Positions 4,816 through 9,415 of a stretch of DNA of 9,415 nt are shown here, piece by piece (position 1 is the first letter of the stretch; every line of letters starts with the position of its first letter). Source of the stretch: NORP181 sp047623555 (lineage in GTDB: Bacteria; Pseudomonadota; Alphaproteobacteria; Rhodobacterales; Rhodobacteraceae); contig JBLHMP010000117.1 of assembly GCA_047623555.1 (NCBI GenBank), forward strand, positions 1 through 9,415. The letters are read 5' to 3'. The position numbers and the translations under genes are program-made. The notes below the pieces were generated by a model, which searched no databases, was not told the origin of the DNA, and saw nothing but the letters and a program-made list of their open reading frames with translations.

Positions 4816-6390
4816 GTGAAAATAGGAACACCAAAGGAAACATTTGCCGGGGAATCCCGTGTTGCCATGACGCCAGACAGCGCGCGGCTTTTGCAAAAGC
4901 TGGGGCATGAATGTTTGCTGGAAACCGGAGCAGGCAAAGCCGCCGGGTTTTCAGATGCCGTGTATAAAGAGGCCGGCGTAGAGATTGTCAAAACCGGCGC
5001 GGCGCTGTTCAAAGCTGCTGATGTGGTTGCCAAGGTGCGCCCGCCCAACGACACCGAAGTCAAGCGGTTGCGCAAGGGCCAGACGTTGATTTCGTTCTTC
5101 TATCCCGGCTCAAATGAGTCGCTGATGGCACAGGTTGCCAACAAGGGCGCCACCGTTGTTGCCATGGACATGGTGCCCCGCATCAGCCGGGCACAAAAGA
5201 TGGACGCGCTGTCGTCGATGGCCAATATCGCCGGATACCGTGCCGTGATCGAGGCCAGTAACAACTTTGGCCGCTTTTTCACTGGGCAGGTAACGGCGGC
5301 GGGTAAGGTGCCACCAGCCAAGGTTTTGGTTGTTGGTGCGGGTGTGGCCGGATTGGCCGCAATTGGCACGGCAACGTCGCTTGGCGCGATCACCTATGCG
5401 TTTGATGTGCGTCCGGAAGTGGCCGAGCAGATTGAATCGATGGGGGCCGAGTTTGTGTACCTCGAATTTGATGCCAGCGAATTGCCCGATGGTGCCGAAA
5501 CCGGTGGCTATGCAGCCCCGTCAACACCCGAGTTTCAGGCCAAACAACTGGCCAAGTTCCGCGAAATTGCGCCCGATATCGACATTGTAATTACGACGGC
5601 CCTGATCCCGAACCGCGCGGCTCCGATCCTTTGGACTGCCGATATGGTTGAGGCGATGAAGCCGGGTTCGGTGATTATTGACCTTGCTGCCGAACGCGGT
5701 GGCAACTGTGAACTAACCGTGATGGACGAGAAAATAGTCACCGACAATGGCGTGACCATTGTTGGCTATACCGATTTTCCCAGCCGTATGGCAACGCAGT
5801 CTTCGACGCTTTATTCCAACAATATCAGGCATATGATGGACGATCTTACACCAGAAAAAGACGGTGTGATTAACCATGATATGGAGGATGACGTGATCCG
5901 GGGTGCCACCATTGCGCACGCCAATGAGGTGACGTTTCCGCCGCCGCCGCCCAAAATTCAGGCGATTGCGGCTAAGCCGAAAGTAACCAAGCCAGAGCTG
6001 ACCCCCGAGGAAAAACGCGCGGCCGAAGTTGCCGCATTTAAGGCAGAAACCAAACAGCAGATAACGTTGCTGGCTGTTGGCGGCGGGCTTTTGTTGCTTG
6101 TTGGTCTGGTTGCTCCGGCCAGCTTTATGCAGCATTTTATCGTTTTTGTTCTGTCCTGCTTTATCGGTTTCCAGGTTATCTGGAACGTGGCGCATTCCTT
6201 GCACACACCGCTGATGGCCGTGACCAATGCGATTTCATCCATCATCATTTTGGGTGCTTTGATGCAGATCGGATCGTCCTCGTTACTGGTGATCGTGCTG
6301 GCGGGGCTGTCGATATTTATGGCTGGGATCAACATCTTTGGTGGTTTCCTCGTAACCCGGCGCATGCTTGCCATGTTCCAGAAATCTTAA
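4816..6390 (+). CDS. pntA: NAD(P) transhydrogenase subunit alpha (proton-translocating)
   Basis: 524 residues, the full undivided alpha subunit (domain I plus the first membrane part, IIa), as in Rhodobacter capsulatus and E. coli rather than the split form of Rhodospirillum rubrum. With PntB it couples hydride transfer from NADH to NADP+ to proton entry, supplying NADPH at the inner membrane. MKIGTPKET at the N-terminus is typical. The RQD loop residues are Arg122, Gln127, Asp130 and Ser133 in PRISRAQKMDALSS. The NAD-binding Rossmann motif is GAGVAG (174-179) with AFDVRPEV (195-202). The mobile loop is GYTDFPSRMATQSSTLYSNN (317-336). A charged linker (380-410) leads to four membrane helices (about 414-520), with HSLHTPLMAVTNAIS (460-474). 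GTG is the start, with AGGGGG eight bases upstream; an ATG choice would remove the conserved N-terminus. PntB follows after 13 bases. Confidence 0.97.
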   Translation: MKIGTPKETFAGESRVAMTPDSARLLQKLGHECLLETGAGKAAGFSDAVYKEAGVEIVKTGAALFKAADVVAKVRPPNDTEVKRLRKGQTLISFFYPGSNESLMAQVANKGATVVAMDMVPRISRAQKMDALSSMANIAGYRAVIEASNNFGRFFTGQVTAAGKVPPAKVLVVGAGVAGLAAIGTATSLGAITYAFDVRPEVAEQIESMGAEFVYLEFDASELPDGAETGGYAAPSTPEFQAKQLAKFREIAPDIDIVITTALIPNRAAPILWTADMVEAMKPGSVIIDLAAERGGNCELTVMDEKIVTDNGVTIVGYTDFPSRMATQSSTLYSNNIRHMMDDLTPEKDGVINHDMEDDVIRGATIAHANEVTFPPPPPKIQAIAAKPKVTKPELTPEEKRAAEVAAFKAETKQQITLLAVGGGLLLLVGLVAPASFMQHFIVFVLSCFIGFQVIWNVAHSLHTPLMAVTNAISSIIILGALMQIGSSSLLVIVLAGLSIFMAGINIFGGFLVTRRMLAMFQKS

Positions 6391-6403
6391 GGGGGCCAAA
6401 CTG

Positions 6404-7837
6404 ATGGAATTTGGATTCACAACTGCTGCATATGTGGTTTCGGCTGTTCTCTTTATCCTGTCTCTGGGCGGGCTGAGCGGACAAGAAAGCGCCAAGCGCG
6501 CTGTTTGGTATGGCATCGTCGGCATGGGCTTGGCGGTCTTTGCCACGCTGGTTGGCCCGGGGTCGGGGCTGTGGCTGCTGTCACTGCTGTTGCTCGCCGG
6601 GGGCGGGACGATCGGCTATGTGGTCGCTAAGCGCGTTCAGATGACCGATATGCCACAACTGGTGGCTGCGATGCATTCGCTGGTTGGTTTGGCTGCGGTA
6701 TTTGTTGGCTACATTGCTCATTTTGAACTTGGCAATGTGCTGGCGATGGGCCCTGACGAACGGGCCGCTCTTGACGGGTTTGCCGGACTTCTGGCGCATA
6801 AAACACCTGTGGAACAATCGATCCTGCGGGTCGAGGTGTTTTTGGGCATCTTTATTGGCGCGGTAACCTTCACCGGGTCAGTGATAGCCTATGGCAAGCT
6901 GGCAGGCAAGGTTTCGTCGGTTGCAACCAAACTGCCGGGGGGCCATTTGCTGAACGCGACGGCGGCGGCTGTATCGGTTATCAGTCTGATCTGGTACTTT
7001 AATACTGGCGGTTTCCTGCCTTTGTTTGTGATGACATTGGCGGCGTTATTCATTGGCTATCACCTGATTATGGGCATCGGTGGCGCCGACATGCCGGTGG
7101 TTGTTTCCATGCTCAACAGCTATTCCGGCTGGGCGGCGGCCGCGATTGGTTTCAGTCTTGGCAATGATCTGTTGATTGTTGTGGGGGCGTTGGTTGGCTC
7201 ATCCGGTGCGATCCTGTCCTACATTATGTGCAAAGCGATGAACCGGTCGTTTGTCAGCGTTATCCTTGGCGGTTTTGGTGGCACCACTGGCCCGCAAATG
7301 AAGGTCGAGGGCGAACAGATCGCAATCGAGGCCGAAGGCGTTGCCGCAGCTCTGAATGATGCGGACAGTGTTGTGATCATTCCGGGCTACGGCATGGCGG
7401 TGGCACAGGCACAGCAAGCGGTTTCCGAACTGGTGCGCAAATTGCGCGCGCAAGGCAAAAATGTACGGTTTGCCATTCACCCGGTGGCGGGACGTTTGCC
7501 GGGACATATGAATGTTTTGCTGGCCGAAGCCAGGGTTCCTTATGACATCGTGATGGAAATGGACGAGATCAACGATGATTTTCCGGAAACGGATGTAGCC
7601 ATTGTTATTGGCTCCAATGACATCGTCAATCCGGCGGCGCAGGATGATCCGAACAGTCCGATTGCCGGTATGCCGGTGTTGGAATGCTGGAAAGCCAAGC
7701 AGGTGTTTGTCTCTAAACGCGGGCAGGGTACTGGCTATTCCGGGATCGAGAATCCGTTGTTTTATAAGGAAAACACCCGGATGTTTTATGGTGATGCCAA
7801 GGCGTCGCTGGATAAGCTTATTCCGATGATTGACTAG
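6404..7837 (+). CDS. pntB: NAD(P) transhydrogenase subunit beta (proton-translocating)
   Basis: 477 residues: the second membrane part (domain IIb, about nine helices to residue 290) and the NADP(H)-binding domain III. ATG 6404 is preceded by AGGGGG (6390-6395), the same Shine-Dalgarno type as pntA. An in-frame ATG at 6368 lies inside pntA and lacks such a site. The channel region shows AMHSLVGLAA with His91, the proton-pathway histidine. GIGGADMPVVVSMLNSYSGW (224-243) carries further conserved residues. Domain III has PGYGMAVAQAQ (327-337), HPVAGRLPGHMNVLLAEA (359-376), SNDIVNPAAQDD (404-415) and SKRGQGTGYSG (437-447), whose Lys-Arg pair contacts the NADP 2'-phosphate. All key positions are present, so the enzyme should be active. 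It ends the operon, with a strong terminator 27 bases on. Confidence 0.97.
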   Translation: MEFGFTTAAYVVSAVLFILSLGGLSGQESAKRAVWYGIVGMGLAVFATLVGPGSGLWLLSLLLLAGGGTIGYVVAKRVQMTDMPQLVAAMHSLVGLAAVFVGYIAHFELGNVLAMGPDERAALDGFAGLLAHKTPVEQSILRVEVFLGIFIGAVTFTGSVIAYGKLAGKVSSVATKLPGGHLLNATAAAVSVISLIWYFNTGGFLPLFVMTLAALFIGYHLIMGIGGADMPVVVSMLNSYSGWAAAAIGFSLGNDLLIVVGALVGSSGAILSYIMCKAMNRSFVSVILGGFGGTTGPQMKVEGEQIAIEAEGVAAALNDADSVVIIPGYGMAVAQAQQAVSELVRKLRAQGKNVRFAIHPVAGRLPGHMNVLLAEARVPYDIVMEMDEINDDFPETDVAIVIGSNDIVNPAAQDDPNSPIAGMPVLECWKAKQVFVSKRGQGTGYSGIENPLFYKENTRMFYGDAKASLDKLIPMID

Positions 7838-7841
7838 GGTT

Positions 7842-7893
7842 ATCATTTCAGAATGATTTGAATGTGGCGGGCCGAAATGCCCGCCATTTTTTT
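7842..7893 (+). terminator. Rho-independent terminator of pntAB
   Basis: TGGCGGGC (7865-7872), a CGAAAT loop, GCCCGCCA (7879-7886) and then seven T: an 8-bp GC-rich stem with a U tract. A smaller hairpin, ATCATT-TCAG-AATGAT (7842-7857), precedes it just after the stop codon. Confidence 0.93.
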
Positions 7894-7900
7894 GTTTTTC

Positions 7901-7950
7901 TTTTCCGTGCCGGAAAAGGATGTGCCTCCGGCGGGGATATTTTTAAACAA
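7901..7950 (+). repeat. Hairpin plus CCTCCGGCGGGGATATTTTT element
   Basis: TTTTCC-gtgcc-GGAAAA (7901-7906/7912-7917) overlaps an alternative stem GCCGGA (7909-7914) / TCCGGC (7927-7932). These are followed by GGGGATATTTTT. The GTGCCTCCGGCGGGGATATTT block (7922-7942) resembles a dispersed intergenic sequence I have seen in many Rhodobacteraceae genomes. It could be a backup terminator or part of that repeat family; recognition is from memory. Confidence 0.45.
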
Positions 7951-8024
7951 AAGAATCTCTGGGGCCATGCTGGTTTTTGGGGAGAAGACCGGTTTTATGT
8001 ATACCGCGGTATTCCGTTAACAGG

Positions 8025-8051
8025 TTGAAATAGAACAATAACTTTTAAAAT
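8025..8051 (+). promoter_or_regulatory. Weak promoter candidate for the DUF3422 gene
   Basis: TTGAAA (8025-8030) and TAAAAT (8046-8051) are 15 bases apart, shorter than the usual 17. They sit in an AT-rich tract 45 bases before the ATG. TATAGG also occurs twice nearby (8066-8071, 8081-8086). Pattern only; low confidence. Confidence 0.25.
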
Positions 8052-8095
8052 GGCTGTGAGTTTGTTATAGGGACTTTAGCTATAGGAAATCCGCC

Positions 8096-9385
8096 ATGCC
8101 CCCGATTGAAGATCATCCTCTGCGTTATAAGCTGGCCAATGAGCTGCATGCGCGACCGTTTCCGACGATGGCGCCGCCTTGTACCGCGGTGTTTTTGGCG
8201 ATCAAGTGCCCGAATGAGGCGGTCAGCCGGGATCGGGCGGCGGATGTGGCGCATCTGATTGATCTGCTGGATCGTCACGGTGCCGCCCATCCACAGCCCG
8301 GCGCGACGCATTACTCTGGGCTGATCGGACGCTCTGTCCTGAAATGGGAGCAGCATACCGAATTTGTCACTTATACCGCATTTCGGCCTGGGCTAAGCAC
8401 ACGCGCCTTTGATCCGGGGGATGTTGATGTGTTCCCGCAGGACTGGCTGGCCGGAGCACCGGGGCACCGTATTACCTCGGCTTTGATCCGGGTGATGCGA
8501 CAGGATGGCGACATTTCCGACGACCTTGAGGATTGGTTTGTGCCAGAAAGCCTTGCGGTGTCCAGCGTGTTGGATGGGGCGGCGCAGATGGCGGGGGATT
8601 TCCGCATTGATCCGGCGGGGCATATGCGGTTTGCGGTGTTTGTTGGCCCTGAGACCGGAGATCGAAGGGTCGGGCGGATTGTGCAGCGGTTGTGCGAGAT
8701 TGAGACCTATAAAACCATGTCGATGTTGGGGTTTGCCCGCGTGCAAGAAGTGTCAGGGCGGGTTGGCGCACTGGACTCGGCGTTAACCAGATTGATGGAT
8801 GAAATGACTGGCAGTGACACGCCTGCGGATGAAATGCTGCATCAGCTGCTGAGGATATCAGCCGAGTTGGAAACGCTGGTGGCGCGCACTTCGTTTCGGT
8901 TTGAGGCGACGCGCGCCTATAGCGCCATTGTGGATCGGCGCATTTCAGTGCTGCGCGAGACGCATTTTCAGGGCCGCCAGACCTTTGCCGAATTCATGCT
9001 GCGCCGCTATGAGCCTGCCGTGCGCACGGTTGAGGCCAGCGCGCGGCGATTGCAGGCCTTGGCCGACCGGGCCATCCGCGCCGGGGATTTGCTGCGCACG
9101 CGGGTTGATGTGGATCGTAGCGCGCAGAACCAGGCATTGATGGTCAGCATGGATCGGCGCGCCGACATGGCCCTGCGTCTGCAACAGACGGTCGAAGGGC
9201 TGTCGGTGGTGGCGATCAGCTATTACGCGGTATCGCTGGCGGGCTATGCGCTTTACCCGTTTGCTGATGCATTGGGTGTGAGCAAAGGCATGTTAAACGC
9301 GGCGGTCACTCTGCCGGTTGTAGTATCCGTCTTAATCAAGCCCTGTTTTTCTCCCATTCCCGATCCTCTCGGATCAGCGTGTTGA
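8096..9385 (+). CDS. DUF3422-family protein, C-terminus replaced by IS110 sequence
   Basis: The N-terminal signature DHPLRYKLANELHARPFP (6-23) is characteristic of DUF3422, a proteobacterial family without assigned function. The rest fits: ALIRVMRQDGDISDD, a long helical, probably coiled-coil middle (about 210-350), QNQALMVSMDRRADMALRLQ, and a membrane helix near 369-389. Normal members end in a second hydrophobic segment and a basic tail. Here the host sequence runs to about residue 409 (9320-9323). The last 20 residues, VSVLIKPCFSPIPDPLGSAC, are then read from the reverse strand of the IS110 end, with stop at 9383-9385. Only a short tail is lost, and part of the second hydrophobic stretch is rebuilt by chance, so the protein may still be made. 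AGGAA at 8084-8088 supports the start. Confidence 0.85.
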   Translation: MPPIEDHPLRYKLANELHARPFPTMAPPCTAVFLAIKCPNEAVSRDRAADVAHLIDLLDRHGAAHPQPGATHYSGLIGRSVLKWEQHTEFVTYTAFRPGLSTRAFDPGDVDVFPQDWLAGAPGHRITSALIRVMRQDGDISDDLEDWFVPESLAVSSVLDGAAQMAGDFRIDPAGHMRFAVFVGPETGDRRVGRIVQRLCEIETYKTMSMLGFARVQEVSGRVGALDSALTRLMDEMTGSDTPADEMLHQLLRISAELETLVARTSFRFEATRAYSAIVDRRISVLRETHFQGRQTFAEFMLRRYEPAVRTVEASARRLQALADRAIRAGDLLRTRVDVDRSAQNQALMVSMDRRADMALRLQQTVEGLSVVAISYYAVSLAGYALYPFADALGVSKGMLNAAVTLPVVVSVLIKPCFSPIPDPLGSAC

Positions 9386-9415
9386 CGAGGATGATCAGTC
9401 TTCGCATCAAGGCGA
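9323..9415 (-). mobile_element. IS110-family element, right-end portion (right copy)
   Basis: Second copy of the same IS end, opposite in orientation to the one at base 1 and inserted into the DUF3422 gene. Identical over its whole visible length, so the two insertions are recent or kept identical by conversion, unless the identity is an assembly effect. Confidence 0.75.
9336..9415 (-). CDS. IS110-family transposase, C-terminal fragment (right copy)
   Basis: On the minus strand the last 26 residues (ALMRRLIILVN then TLIREDREWEKNRA) end at TGA 9336-9338. They are identical to the left copy. The rest of the gene lies beyond the window. Confidence 0.78.
   Translation of the reverse strand, partial: ALMRRLIILVNTLIREDREWEKNRA

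Larger units (their letters stand above)
9318..9415. repeat. 98-bp perfect inverted repeat, right arm
   Basis: Exact reverse complement of 29-126. It comprises TTGTAG (9318-9323, shared target bases) and the IS110 end reading inward from the right. Confidence 0.95.

Noticed and set aside
6368..6403. Upstream in-frame ATG for pntB
   Set aside because: It lies inside pntA and has no ribosome site. ATG 6404 is correctly spaced from AGGGGG and gives the conserved N-terminus.
1..9415. A composite IS110 transposon carrying pntAB as cargo
   Set aside because: IS110 elements are not known to form classical composite transposons. The two copies interrupt different genes whose other halves are missing, so independent insertions or contig breaks explain the layout.

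Overview
The window looks like a piece of an alphaproteobacterial genome, most likely Rhodobacterales (Roseobacter group). This rests on the style of the PntA/PntB, DUF3422, SDR and IS30-type proteins, the moderate GC content, and a 'GTGCCTCCGGCGGGGATATTTTT'-type intergenic element that I associate with that group (recollection, not a search). Both window ends lie inside the same end of an IS110-family insertion sequence, in opposite orientations. The last 98 bases are the exact reverse complement of positions 29-126. The segment is therefore a host stretch lying between two inverted IS110 copies, or an assembly contig that stops in them.

Left part (1-1217): the 3' end of an IS110 transposase abuts a TetR-family regulator that has lost its start and first helices. 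Downstream are a promoter with three phased 14-bp operator-like repeats, a SnoaL-like/NTF2-fold gene, and a good terminator. The repressor is probably dead while its presumed target promoter and target gene survive.

Middle-left (1218-2378): no intact gene. It holds an 820-bp IS30-family element with both terminal inverted repeats but a transposase broken by frameshifts, a large internal deletion and a small palindromic insertion. A separate 15-bp-stem hairpin follows.

Centre (2379-4690): an SDR oxidoreductase on the minus strand is divergent from a two-gene plus-strand operon. The operon encodes an exported metallo-beta-lactamase-fold protein whose HxHxDH metal motif is replaced, and a small ICMT-like membrane protein. 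An ATTC-N8-GAAT dyad, the published consensus of the sulfide-responsive ArsR-family repressor SqrR, lies just upstream of the operon. This cluster is the most interesting part of the window.

Right part (4691-9415): pntA-pntB encode the proton-translocating NAD(P) transhydrogenase. They are preceded by a tandem TGTTGCGCAAT motif and followed by a strong terminator. A DUF3422 gene comes next; its extreme C-terminus is cut off by the second IS110 copy and replaced by about 20 residues read from the IS. Apart from pntAB, which is core energy metabolism, the window is mainly a record of repeated IS insertion and gene decay around a few intact operons.
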